DNA of 64,000 nt, taken from positions 2,232,001 through 2,296,000 of the forward strand of contig CP114060.1 of the NCBI GenBank assembly GCA_026967495.1, given 5' to 3'. The translations under genes and the position numbers were made by a program. Source of the DNA: Rouxiella badensis. GTDB taxonomy: Bacteria > Pseudomonadota > Gammaproteobacteria > Enterobacterales > Enterobacteriaceae. Shown here one piece after another: positions 9,717-17,781 of the stretch. Numbering within the stretch: the stretch's first letter is position 1; each line of letters opens with the position of its first letter. Under the pieces are notes generated by a model, which did not search any database, had not been told where the DNA came from, and saw only the letters and a list, made by a program, of their open reading frames with translations.

Positions 9717-9826
9717 TTTCTGTTAGAATTCGCAGCGATTTGGATGCCGGGCAAGTTTTTCCCCGAATCATTCCCGCTTTGGCGAGAAAGATGAAGGGTC
9801 TTATCCTGGATGAGATTGATAAAGTG

Positions 9827-10318
9827 ATGGTTTGGATTGATTACGTCATTATTGCGGTTATCGGGTTTTCTGCTTTAGTCAGCCTGATTCGAGGTTTTGT
9901 TCGCGAGGCCTTATCATTGGTAACCTGGGGGTGCGCCTTCTTCGTTGCCAGCCACTATTATCCTTACCTCGCCGTCTATTTCACGCGTTTCGAAGACGAA
10001 GTCGTTCGAAACGGGATCGCAATTGGTATCTTGTTCATCGCGACGTTGATCGTAGGTGCCATTGTAAACTATGTGATCAGCTCTTTGGTCGATCGTACCG
10101 GACTATCGGGAACCGACCGGGTTTTAGGCGTCTGTTTTGGCGCACTGCGTGGCGTATTGATCGTCGCAGCAGGGCTCTTCTTTCTGGACACTTTCACCAG
10201 CTTTTCACACGGTGATGACTGGAAGCAGTCTCAGTTGATCCCGTATTTTAGTTCTATCATCAGGTGGTTTTTTGACTACCTGCAGAGCACGTCGAGTTTC
10301 TTGCCAAAGCATATTTAA
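9827..10318 (+). CDS. cvpA: CvpA inner membrane protein
   Basis: A 163-residue membrane protein beginning MVWIDYVIIAVIGFSALVSLIRGFVREALSLVTWGCAFFVASHYY, nearly the same as E. coli CvpA (162 aa), needed for colicin V production and envelope stress tolerance. Four hydrophobic segments are visible. ATG 9827 is chosen over the upstream in-frame start at 9644 because family similarity begins exactly here and the longer form would read through the PurR operator. It precedes purF by 30 nt in the same operon. Confidence 0.93.
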   Translation: MVWIDYVIIAVIGFSALVSLIRGFVREALSLVTWGCAFFVASHYYPYLAVYFTRFEDEVVRNGIAIGILFIATLIVGAIVNYVISSLVDRTGLSGTDRVLGVCFGALRGVLIVAAGLFFLDTFTSFSHGDDWKQSQLIPYFSSIIRWFFDYLQSTSSFLPKHI

Positions 10319-10348
10319 CTTTGGCAGCGCTGATGAGGAAAAGACAAC

Positions 10349-11866
10349 ATGTGCGGTATTGTCGGTATCGCCGGTTTTATGCCGGTAAACCAGTCGATTT
10401 ATGACGCGTTAACGGTGTTGCAGCACCGTGGGCAGGATGCCGCTGGCATCGTCACCATTGATGGCAACAATAACTTCCGTCTGCGGAAGGCAAATGGCCT
10501 GGTGAAGGATGTGTTTGAAGCACGGCATATGCAACGTTTACAGGGCAACATGGGCCTTGGTCACGTTCGTTACCCTACGGCTGGCAGTTCCAGCGCTTCT
10601 GAGGCTCAACCATTTTACGTCAACTCTCCGTTCGGCATTTCACTGGCCCATAACGGTAACCTGACGAATGCACACGAATTGAGAAGTACGCTGTTTGAAG
10701 GCGCGCGTCGCCACGTCAACACCACTTCCGATTCTGAAGTTTTGCTAAACATTCTGGCCAGCGAGTTGGACAAGTTCCAGCACTATCCGCTGGAGGCTGA
10801 CAACATTTTCGCTGCCGTCACGGCAATGAATCTGAAGATCCGCGGTGCGTATGCTTGCGTCGCGATGATCATCGGCCACGGAATGCTGGCTTTCCGTGAC
10901 CCGCACGGAATTCGCCCGCTGGTTATCGGCAGGCGTGAGCTTGAAGACGGCCGCTCCGAGTACATGGTAGCGTCCGAGAGCGTGGCGCTGGATACCCTGG
11001 GCTTCGAGTTCCTGCGTGACGTCGCGCCAGGCGAAGCGGTGTATATCACCGAAAAAGGCCAACTCTTCACTCGCATGTGTGCCGAGAATCCTCAGTACAA
11101 CCCATGCCTGTTCGAGTACGTCTATTTCGCCCGCCCTGACTCGTTCATCGACAAGATTTCCGTTTACAGCGCGCGTCGCCGTATGGGTCAGAAGCTGGGT
11201 GCCAAAATTGCCCGCGAGTGGGAAGATCTTGAAATCGATGCGGTTATCCCGATCCCTGAGACGTCTAACGACATCGCTCTGGAAATCGCCCGTATCCTGA
11301 ACAAGCCGTACCGTCAGGGGTTTGTTAAAAACCGCTACGTGGGCCGTACCTTTATCATGCCGGGTCAGCAGGAGCGCGTTAAGTCGGTGCGCCGCAAACT
11401 AAACGCCAACCGCGCCGAGTTCCGTGATAAAAACGTTCTCCTGATCGATGACTCCATCGTTCGCGGTACCACCTCTCAACAGATTGTCGAGATGGCCCGT
11501 GACGCGGGAGCTAAAAATGTTTACCTGGCTTCGGCTGCGCCGGAAGTGCGTTTCCCGAACGTCTACGGTATCGACATGCCAAGCGCCAACGAGCTGATTG
11601 CCCACGGTCGTGAAGTGAGCGAAATCAACCAGATGATCGGTGCGGATGCGCTTATATTCCAGGACTTGAGTGACCTCATCGACGCGGTGAAGGAAGAGAA
11701 CCCGGATATCGAGCAGTTCGAATGCTCGGTGTTTGACGGTATCTACGTCACCAAAGACGTTGACCAAAGCTATCTCGAATACCTCGACGCCCTGCGTAAC
11801 GACGATGCTCAGGCATTGCGTGGTCAGCAGGAAGCCGAAAATCTCGAAATGCATAATGAAGGTTAA
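10349..11866 (+). CDS. purF: Amidophosphoribosyltransferase
   Basis: PurF makes 5-phosphoribosylamine from PRPP and glutamine, the committed step of purine synthesis. The N-terminal Ntn-hydrolase glutaminase starts MCGIVGIAG with the nucleophile Cys2. The C-terminal phosphoribosyltransferase carries the PRPP loop VLLIDDSIVRGTTSQQ near residue 365. Its 505 aa equal the E. coli length. Cotranscription with cvpA under PurR is indicated by the operator at 9701-9716. A natural GAGGCTC at 10601-10607 encodes the conserved SEAQPF and is not a frameshift. Confidence 0.97.
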   Translation: MCGIVGIAGFMPVNQSIYDALTVLQHRGQDAAGIVTIDGNNNFRLRKANGLVKDVFEARHMQRLQGNMGLGHVRYPTAGSSSASEAQPFYVNSPFGISLAHNGNLTNAHELRSTLFEGARRHVNTTSDSEVLLNILASELDKFQHYPLEADNIFAAVTAMNLKIRGAYACVAMIIGHGMLAFRDPHGIRPLVIGRRELEDGRSEYMVASESVALDTLGFEFLRDVAPGEAVYITEKGQLFTRMCAENPQYNPCLFEYVYFARPDSFIDKISVYSARRRMGQKLGAKIAREWEDLEIDAVIPIPETSNDIALEIARILNKPYRQGFVKNRYVGRTFIMPGQQERVKSVRRKLNANRAEFRDKNVLLIDDSIVRGTTSQQIVEMARDAGAKNVYLASAAPEVRFPNVYGIDMPSANELIAHGREVSEINQMIGADALIFQDLSDLIDAVKEENPDIEQFECSVFDGIYVTKDVDQSYLEYLDALRNDDAQALRGQQEAENLEMHNEG

Positions 11867-11878
11867 TTAAGCCTTTTT

Positions 11879-11919
11879 ACCGTCTGTCTTACCCTGTTAC
11901 GCAGGTCAAGGCAGACGGT
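11879..11919 (+). terminator. Hairpin after purF
   Basis: The inverted arms ACCGTCTG (11879-11886) and CAGACGGT (11912-11919) enclose a 25-nt loop shortly after the purF stop. The following T-tract is weak, so this is only a possible terminator. Confidence 0.4.
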
Positions 11920-12038
11920 TCTCTCCGGTATTATCCCCGCTTGACACCGTTACTTGCCAATCGCTTTTCATTCCGGCAAAGTCTTCTGATTAATCCTACG
12001 TTCTGAAGTTTAAGTTCGTCATTTCTGAGGCTGTATCC

Positions 12039-12611
12039 ATGAAACGACTCATTGTCGGCATCTCCGGCGCCAGTGGCGCTATTTATGGCGTTCGTCTTTT
12101 ACAGGTGTTGCGCGAAGTGCCTGAGGTCGAAACGCATCTGGTGATGAGCAATGCGGCGCGTCAAACGCTGGCGCTTGAAACCGATCTCAGCCTGCGCGAC
12201 GTTCAGGCGCTTGCCGACGTTGTCCATGACTCCCGAGATATCGCGGCAACCATCTCTTCCGGCTCGTTCAAAACCGCGGGTATGGCAATACTGCCGTGCT
12301 CAATCAAAACGCTGTCCGGTATTGTCAATAGCTATACCGACGGATTGCTGACCCGTGCGGCAGACGTCGTGCTGAAAGAGAGCCGTCGTCTGGTGCTGTG
12401 CGTGCGCGAAACGCCACTGCATCTCGGCCATTTGCGTCTGATGACCTCCGCAGCCGAACTCGGCGCGATTATCATGCCGCCGGTACCTGCCTTTTATCAT
12501 CGTCCCTCAAGCGTTGAAGACATCATCGATCAGACCGTAAACCGGGTTATCGACCAGTTTGATATCGAACTTCCGGAAGACCTGTTTGTTCGCTGGCAGG
12601 GCAGCCACTAG
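12039..12611 (+). CDS. ubiX: Flavin prenyltransferase UbiX
   Basis: UbiX attaches a dimethylallyl group to FMN to make the prenylated flavin cofactor used by the ubiquinone decarboxylase UbiD. The 190-residue protein begins MKRLIVGISGASGAIYGVRLL and has the FMN-binding loop GISGASGAIYG, ISSGSFKTAGMAILPCS, and the conserved ESRRLVLCVRETPLHLGHL and MPPVPAFYHRP segments. It stands alone downstream of purF and is followed by a probable terminator. Confidence 0.95.
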   Translation: MKRLIVGISGASGAIYGVRLLQVLREVPEVETHLVMSNAARQTLALETDLSLRDVQALADVVHDSRDIAATISSGSFKTAGMAILPCSIKTLSGIVNSYTDGLLTRAADVVLKESRRLVLCVRETPLHLGHLRLMTSAAELGAIIMPPVPAFYHRPSSVEDIIDQTVNRVIDQFDIELPEDLFVRWQGSH

Positions 12612-12958
12612 CTTTTTGCAAGCCCTTATGCCCTAAATTTGCACAGAATGATAACGATGCACCAAAATTGAACTCTTTATGTTTTATTTTGGTGCGTTTC
12701 TGTTTCAATCTGACGGTAGCGCTCGCTTAACCGGTGATTTTGCAGACTAATCTGAATGTAATTTTGCCTTCGTTGTTCACTAAAACGACAGTTCCGCAAA
12801 GTCGGCACGATTACTGCATAACTATTGCATAATTACTGCATAGTAGTGAAAGTGGTGAAAATGTTACCGACGCAGACCGGTGACAAAAAAATAAAACGGT
12901 TGTCCCGGCAACCAAACACAACAAACAACAACGCACGATTAATGGCTGAGGGTTATGT
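12612..12958 (+). promoter_or_regulatory. ubiX-hisJ intergenic region with three helically phased TGCATA repeats
   Basis: Besides the ubiX hairpin, this 347-bp region holds TGCATA at 12815-12820, 12826-12831 and 12837-12842, each exactly 11 bp after the last, about 120 bp before the amino-acid importer operon. The repeats lie in AT-rich DNA and vaguely resemble ARG boxes. Control by ArgR is plausible because E. coli basic amino-acid uptake genes are ArgR targets, but the match to the ARG consensus is imperfect. Confidence 0.4.
12659..12700 (+). terminator. Probable terminator of ubiX
   Basis: A perfect 10-bp inverted repeat, GCACCAAAAT (12659-12668) and ATTTTGGTGC (12686-12695), with a 17-nt loop is followed by a T-rich stretch. 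It lies about 50 nt after the ubiX stop. Confidence 0.55.
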
Positions 12959-13741
12959 ATGAAAAAGTTGTTCAAGGTTCTTCCTCTGGTATTCGTATTG
13001 GCCAGCGCAAGCAGCGCTTTTGCTGCCGTGCCAAAAGTAATTAAAATCGGTACGGATCCAACCTATGCACCATTTGAATCGAAAGATTCCAGCGGTAAGC
13101 TGGTCGGTTTTGATATCGACCTGGCTAATGAAATGTGTAAACGTGCGCAAATCAAATGTACCTACGTTGAAAGCGACTTTGACGCGCTGATCCCTTCCCT
13201 GAAGGCGAGAAAAATCGACGCCATCATCTCTTCTTTGTCTATCACTGAGAAACGCCAGCAGGAAATTGACTTCACCGAGAAGCTGTATGCCGCCAACGCG
13301 CGTCTGATAGCACCGACCGGCTCTAAAATCTTGCCCACTCTGGATTCCCTGAAAGGCAAAAACATCGGTGTTCTGCAGGGTTCTACTCAGGAAGCCTATG
13401 CCAACGCCAACTGGCAGCCTAAGGGCGTTAACGTAGTGGCCTACCAGAATCAGGACCTGATTTATTCAGACCTCGCGTCCGGCCGTCTTGACGCAGCGTT
13501 CCAGGATGAAGTCGCAGGCAGCGAAGGCTTCCTGAAACAGCCTGCGGGTAAAGGCTACGCGTTTGCAGGCGAGTCGGTTAAAGATGACAAATTCTTCGGT
13601 GTGGGCACCGGCATGGGCCTGCGTAAGAACGAAGACGATCTGAAAAATGCATTGAACAAAGCCTTCGATTCCATGCGCAAAGACGGCACCTACGACAAGC
13701 TGGCGAAAAAATACTTCAACTTCGATGTGTACGGCGGTTAA
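12959..13741 (+). CDS. hisJ: Periplasmic histidine / lysine-arginine-ornithine-binding protein (HisJ/ArgT family)
   Basis: The solute receptor of the HisQMP importer. The 260-residue precursor has a signal peptide (MKKLFKVLPLVFVLASASSAFA, then AVPKV). The mature chain keeps the family ligand-site segments GTDPTYAPFESKDSSGKLVGFDIDLANEMCK, SSLSITEKRQQEIDFT and AFQDEVAGSEGFLKQP. E. coli carries two tandem paralogues, argT and hisJ; here there is only one. The end (FDVYGG) resembles HisJ while the middle (VLQGSTQEAYAN, VAYQNQDLIYSDLASGRLDAA) resembles ArgT, so it may serve both ligand groups. Confidence 0.9.
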   Translation: MKKLFKVLPLVFVLASASSAFAAVPKVIKIGTDPTYAPFESKDSSGKLVGFDIDLANEMCKRAQIKCTYVESDFDALIPSLKARKIDAIISSLSITEKRQQEIDFTEKLYAANARLIAPTGSKILPTLDSLKGKNIGVLQGSTQEAYANANWQPKGVNVVAYQNQDLIYSDLASGRLDAAFQDEVAGSEGFLKQPAGKGYAFAGESVKDDKFFGVGTGMGLRKNEDDLKNALNKAFDSMRKDGTYDKLAKKYFNFDVYGG

Positions 13742-13784
13742 GGGGTAGCTGACGACATCAGGGACAGGAGTCGTTTCCGTAGTG

Positions 13785-13810
13785 GCGGCCTGCCTGCAAG
13801 GGGAGGCCGC
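13785..13810 (+). terminator. Intercistronic hairpin between hisJ and hisQ
   Basis: The arms GCGGCCT (13785-13791) and AGGCCGC (13804-13810) are followed by TTT. Such hairpins between binding-protein and permease genes commonly let the binding protein be made in excess. The function here is inferred. Confidence 0.5.
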
Positions 13811-13877
13811 TTTAAAAGAGAAGCCCAGTTAAACCTGCGAAACGCAGTCTGATTATCGTCAAAGACAGGATATGTTC

Positions 13878-14564
13878 ATGCTATACGGGTATTCCCACGT
13901 AATAATCCAGGGCACACTGGTCACGCTGGAACTGGCACTCTCCTCGGTGGTGCTGGCCTTGATCATTGGTTTGATCGGAGCGGGCGGAAAGCTGTCAAAA
14001 AACCGGGTTATATCTGGATTGTTTGGCGCCTACACCACGTTGATTCGCGGCGTTCCCGATCTGGTATTAATGCTGTTAATTTTCTACGGCCTGCAAATTG
14101 CGTTAAACAGTCTGACCGAAGCCATCGGCATCGATCAGATTGATATCGATCCCCTCAGCGCAGGTATTATCACCCTTGGATTCATTTACGGTGCCTATTT
14201 CACCGAGACCTTTCGCGGCGCTTTTATGGCGGTTCCGCGCGGACAAATCGAGGCGGCGGTGGCTTACGGCTTCAGCGGCTCACAGATTTTCCGACGTATT
14301 CTCTTTCCAGCCATGATGCGTTTCGCTCTGCCTGGCATCGCCAACAACTGGCAGGTTATTCTCAAGGCCACGGCGCTGGTGTCTCTGCTCGGCCTCGAGG
14401 ACGTCATCAAGGCAACGCAGTTGGCAGGTAAGGGGACTTATCAACCTTTCTACTTCTCTATCGTTGCCGGCATCATTTATCTGGTATTTACCACCTTATC
14501 CAATGGAGTATTGCTGTGGCTCAACCGCCGGTATTCGCTGGGTGTGAAGAGGGCTGAGCTATGA
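13878..14564 (+). CDS. hisQ: Histidine/basic amino-acid ABC transporter permease HisQ
   Basis: One of two inner-membrane permeases of the importer, beginning MLYGYSHVIIQGTLVTLELALSSVVLALIIGLIGAGGKLS, as in E. coli HisQ. Several membrane segments and the EAA-loop region (ETFRGAFMAVPRGQIEAAVAYGFSGSQIFRRILFP) that docks on HisP are visible. The ATG at 13878 is preferred over 13872 because AGGA is then correctly spaced and the N-terminus matches the family. Its end overlaps hisM by 4 nt. Confidence 0.95.
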   Translation: MLYGYSHVIIQGTLVTLELALSSVVLALIIGLIGAGGKLSKNRVISGLFGAYTTLIRGVPDLVLMLLIFYGLQIALNSLTEAIGIDQIDIDPLSAGIITLGFIYGAYFTETFRGAFMAVPRGQIEAAVAYGFSGSQIFRRILFPAMMRFALPGIANNWQVILKATALVSLLGLEDVIKATQLAGKGTYQPFYFSIVAGIIYLVFTTLSNGVLLWLNRRYSLGVKRAEL

Positions 14565-15277
14565 TCGACATTTTGCATCAATACGGCATGTCGCTGCTCT
14601 ACAGCGACGGCTACCGTTTTACCGGTCTCGCCGTAACGCTGTGGCTGCTAATAAGCTCGGTGGTGATGGGGGGACTTCTCGCTGTGCTGCTCTCCGTTGG
14701 GCGCGTTTCGCCAAACCGTTGGATAAGCATGCCAATCTGGCTGTTTACCTACGTTTTCCGCGGTACCCCGCTCTACGTGCAACTGCTGGTGTTTTACTCC
14801 GGGATGTACAGCCTCGAAATTGTCCGTGGCACTGACTTTCTGAACGCCTTCTTCCGCAGTGGCCTCAACTGCACCATTCTGGCCCTGACGCTGAACACCT
14901 GTGCCTACACCACCGAGATTTTCGCCGGTGCGATACGTGCAGTACCGCATGGTGAAATCGAGGCGGCCAATGCTTACGGTTTCTCGCGCTTTAAAATGTA
15001 TACCTGCATCATCCTGCCTTCTGCGTTGCGTACCGCTTTACCGGCCTATAGCAACGAGGTGATTCTGATGCTGCACTCTACGGCGCTGGCGTTTACAGCC
15101 ACCGTGCCAGACGTGCTTAAAATTGCCAGGGACATCAACTCTGCGACCTATCAGCCGTTCTATGCGTTCGGTATCGCGGCGGTGATTTACCTCTGTGTCT
15201 CGTTTGTTTTGATTAGTTTGTTCCGCAAGGCGGAAAAACGCTGGCTGGCGCACGTTAAGCCTCAGTCTTCACACTAA
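14561..15277 (+). CDS. hisM: Histidine/basic amino-acid ABC transporter permease HisM
   Basis: The second permease, 238 aa as in E. coli, starting MIDILHQYGMSLLYSDGYRFTGLAVTLWLL. It includes FRGTPLYVQLLVFYSGMY and the cytoplasmic EAA loop AGAIRAVPHGEIEAANAYGFSRFKMYTCIILP. The ATG overlaps the hisQ stop (ATGA), so the two are probably translationally coupled. It ends in HVKPQSSH, as in other HisM proteins. Confidence 0.95.
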   Translation: MIDILHQYGMSLLYSDGYRFTGLAVTLWLLISSVVMGGLLAVLLSVGRVSPNRWISMPIWLFTYVFRGTPLYVQLLVFYSGMYSLEIVRGTDFLNAFFRSGLNCTILALTLNTCAYTTEIFAGAIRAVPHGEIEAANAYGFSRFKMYTCIILPSALRTALPAYSNEVILMLHSTALAFTATVPDVLKIARDINSATYQPFYAFGIAAVIYLCVSFVLISLFRKAEKRWLAHVKPQSSH

Positions 15278-15326
15278 GAAAAAATGTATTAACCGTGAAA
15301 ACGTTTAAACCAGTGCGGGAAAAATC

Positions 15327-16100
15327 ATGTCAGAAAATAAATTAGCCGTAATCGATCTGCATAAGCGCTATGGCGAGCACGAGGTACTCAAAGGCGTCTC
15401 AATGTCTGCCAATGCCGGTGACGTTATCAGCATCATTGGATCATCAGGTTCTGGGAAAAGTACCTTCCTGCGCTGCATTAACTTCCTCGAAAAGCCGAGC
15501 GAAGGGTCGATTAGCGTCAATAATCAAGATATCCGCATGGTGCGCGACACCGATGGTCAGCTCAAAGTGTTCGACAAGAAGCAGCTCCAGCTGTTGCGCA
15601 CCAAGCTGACGATGGTGTTTCAGCACTTCAACCTGTGGAGTCACATGACGGTGCTTGAAAACGTCATGGAGGCACCGATTCAGGTGCTGGGCATCAGCAA
15701 GGCCGAAGCGAAAGACCGGGCTATCCGTTACCTCGAGAAAGTCGGGATTGACGAGCGTGCACGCGGCAAGTATCCGGTGAACCTGTCTGGCGGTCAGCAG
15801 CAGCGCGTATCAATTGCGCGTGCCCTGGCGATGGAGCCTGAGGTGCTACTGTTTGACGAACCGACGTCGGCACTGGATCCGGAGCTGGTGGGGGAGGTTT
15901 TACGCATCATGCAGAAACTGGCCGAAGAGGGGAAAACCATGGTGGTGGTTACGCATGAGATGGAGTTTGCCCGTAACGTCTCCAGCCACGTAATTTTCCT
16001 GCATCAGGGCGTTATCGAGGAGCAAGGGAACCCTGCAGACGTATTCGGTAGCCCGAAAAGTGCCCGTTTGCAGCAGTTTTTATCGGGTGCCTTAAAATAA
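15327..16100 (+). CDS. hisP: Histidine/basic amino-acid ABC transporter ATP-binding protein HisP
   Basis: The ATPase that drives the HisQM channel. Walker A GSSGSGKST lies at about residues 38-46, the signature LSGGQQQR near 153-160, and Walker B with the D-loop (VLLFDEPTSALDP) follows; the switch histidine is in VVTHEMEF. Its 257 aa equal the E. coli length. It is the last gene of the operon. Confidence 0.96.
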   Translation: MSENKLAVIDLHKRYGEHEVLKGVSMSANAGDVISIIGSSGSGKSTFLRCINFLEKPSEGSISVNNQDIRMVRDTDGQLKVFDKKQLQLLRTKLTMVFQHFNLWSHMTVLENVMEAPIQVLGISKAEAKDRAIRYLEKVGIDERARGKYPVNLSGGQQQRVSIARALAMEPEVLLFDEPTSALDPELVGEVLRIMQKLAEEGKTMVVVTHEMEFARNVSSHVIFLHQGVIEEQGNPADVFGSPKSARLQQFLSGALK

Positions 16101-16133
16101 CCCGCTGTACTTGACGTTGCAGCAGCGTTGGCT

Positions 16134-16167
16134 CACCCCGGTTACTGAGTTTTTTAGGTTTCCGGGG
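16134..16167. repeat. Inverted-repeat element, copy 2
   Basis: CACCCCGGTTACTGA and AGGTTTCCGGGG face each other across a T-rich loop, closely matching the element at 9506-9544. It lies between the hisP end and the end of the convergent kinase gene, a position suited to transcription termination. Confidence 0.5.
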
Positions 16168-16223
16168 AAAGGGCCAACTTGCCGCAGCGCCAAATACTTA
16201 GGGTTATGTTCGTCCTATCTTAC

Positions 16224-17768
16224 TTACTCCATTTTGGTCAAATCATACAGCTGATGCATGTCTCCCTTGATGTTTTTGTATATTGAACGATAGGTGTTGA
16301 ACAGTGCGTTGTATTTTTCGTGGGCTTTTGCGTCGGGTTCCGCACGAGCTTCCAGCGTAAACCACTGCTTTATCTGTTCTGCATTTTGAATGATCCCTAC
16401 GGCCTTCGCGGCCAGGAAGCAATCCCCAAGCGGTGCCTCAACCTCCTCCTTGATAGTCAGAACCGGATAGCCGGTCACGTCAGCGATGATCTGCATCCAC
16501 ATGTCCGAGAAGGCCGCACCGCCGACGACGATAAGCTCGTTGTCTAACCGCTCGGCGCAGGCTTTGCCGGACTCGATATTATCTTTGAGCGCAAAGGTGA
16601 TGCCTTCTAACACAGCGCGATACATGTGATGTCTCGTGTGGTAAAGGCTTAATCCAACCAGAGTCCCGGTTGCCTTGGCATCCCAAATTGGGCTGCGCTC
16701 TCCCATCAGATAAGGGAGAAACACCAGACCATCAGCCCCTGGTGATAGGCATTTGGCTTTTTCTTCCAACACATGGTGCACCGTGCAGCCTTGCTCTTTA
16801 GCCTGTTGCTTCTCGGCGCTGCAAAACTGCTCGATAAACCAGGTCACTGACGCGCCTGCGGTAATCGCACCGCCAAACGTGTAGATATCCTGCAAAGGAT
16901 TATTGACGTGCGGCATGCTAATAAGGCCGTGCCGTGCGTCTACGGAGTGATTGATAAAGCCCCAGCACATCGAGGTGCCTATCATCGCCACGTGGTTACC
17001 CGGCGCGACAACGCCTGCGGCCAGGGTTGCGACGGCGGCATCGACGCCGCCGGCCACAATCGGCGTACCCGCGGCCAGTCCGAGTTTCTCTGCCATCTCG
17101 GGCAGCAGACCGCCCACAATTTCGTCGGAGGCGACCAGCCGAGAGGGCATCATCGATTTGGGGATCCCGAGCATGCGGCAGGCCTTGGTTGACCAGTCGC
17201 GTTTTTCAATGTTGTAGACACCGCCGATATTGCCCGCCGAACAGTGATCGACCGCGACCTCGCCGGTCAGCTTGTAATTGATGTAGCTGTTTGGCGGCAG
17301 GAAGAAACGGGTATTTTCCCAGACCTCAGGTTCGTGCTCTTTGATCCACAGGATCTTGGTGTAACCGTAGTAGCTGTCGAGCGAGTTGCCGGTAATACGG
17401 AACAGCTCCTTAGTGTCGACGTAATTCTTGACCCACTCGACGCGGTCAGACGCGCGTCGGTCCATCCAGATAAGACAGGGATAAAGCGGTATGAGGTTTT
17501 CATCGACCGCGATCCCCGATCCGCCGTACAGACTGCTAATGCAGACGGAGGCAATCTGGCTTTTGTCTACGCCGGACTGCCTGACAATGTCTGCCAGCAC
17601 CGCCATTGTTGCCTCGAGCCAAACCTCAGGCCATTGCTGCGCCCACAGCGGCTTTGGCGTTTCGACGCTGTAGCCGCGGGATGCGCTGGTGAGAATACGT
17701 CCCTCGGCGTTCATCAGAATACCTTTGGTGCTCTGGGTACCGACATCGACTCCAATAACATATTTCAT
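16224..17768 (-). CDS. FGGY-family carbohydrate kinase (xylulokinase/polyol-pathway type)
   Basis: A 514-residue sugar kinase with the two-domain actin-like ATPase fold. The first phosphate loop is DVGTQSTKG (residues 8-16), the second is AMIGTSMCWG, and a C-terminal adenosine motif reads VVGGAAFSDMWMQIIADVTGYPV. It sits 13 nt downstream of the zinc dehydrogenase and opposite a polyol permease, like the kinase in Klebsiella ribitol and D-arabinitol operons. The likely role is phosphorylation of the ketose made by that dehydrogenase. The exact substrate (xylulose, ribulose, erythrulose or another) cannot be read from the sequence. Confidence 0.85.
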   Translation of the reverse strand: MKYVIGVDVGTQSTKGILMNAEGRILTSASRGYSVETPKPLWAQQWPEVWLEATMAVLADIVRQSGVDKSQIASVCISSLYGGSGIAVDENLIPLYPCLIWMDRRASDRVEWVKNYVDTKELFRITGNSLDSYYGYTKILWIKEHEPEVWENTRFFLPPNSYINYKLTGEVAVDHCSAGNIGGVYNIEKRDWSTKACRMLGIPKSMMPSRLVASDEIVGGLLPEMAEKLGLAAGTPIVAGGVDAAVATLAAGVVAPGNHVAMIGTSMCWGFINHSVDARHGLISMPHVNNPLQDIYTFGGAITAGASVTWFIEQFCSAEKQQAKEQGCTVHHVLEEKAKCLSPGADGLVFLPYLMGERSPIWDAKATGTLVGLSLYHTRHHMYRAVLEGITFALKDNIESGKACAERLDNELIVVGGAAFSDMWMQIIADVTGYPVLTIKEEVEAPLGDCFLAAKAVGIIQNAEQIKQWFTLEARAEPDAKAHEKYNALFNTYRSIYKNIKGDMHQLYDLTKME

Positions 17769-17781
17769 GGCCGTGCGTCCT

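Larger units (their letters stand above)
9462..9826 (+). promoter_or_regulatory. dedD-cvpA intergenic region
   Basis: This 365-bp region holds an inverted repeat (9506-9544) after dedD and the cvpA-purF promoter with a PurR operator (9701-9716). A TAGAAT hexamer at 9724-9729 is a plausible -10 element. An open frame continues upstream of the cvpA start from 9644 but has no family similarity there and would translate the operator. Confidence 0.55.

Noticed and set aside
9644..9826. An N-terminal extension of CvpA
   Set aside because: Family similarity starts at ATG 9827, and the extension would translate the PurR operator and promoter.
10601..10607. GAGGCTC in purF as a further inserted base
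   Set aside because: It is in frame and encodes the conserved SEAQPF of PurF. The GAGNCTC at 24538 (yfcH), 55777 (symporter) and 57503 (yfaY) are likewise natural in-frame codons.
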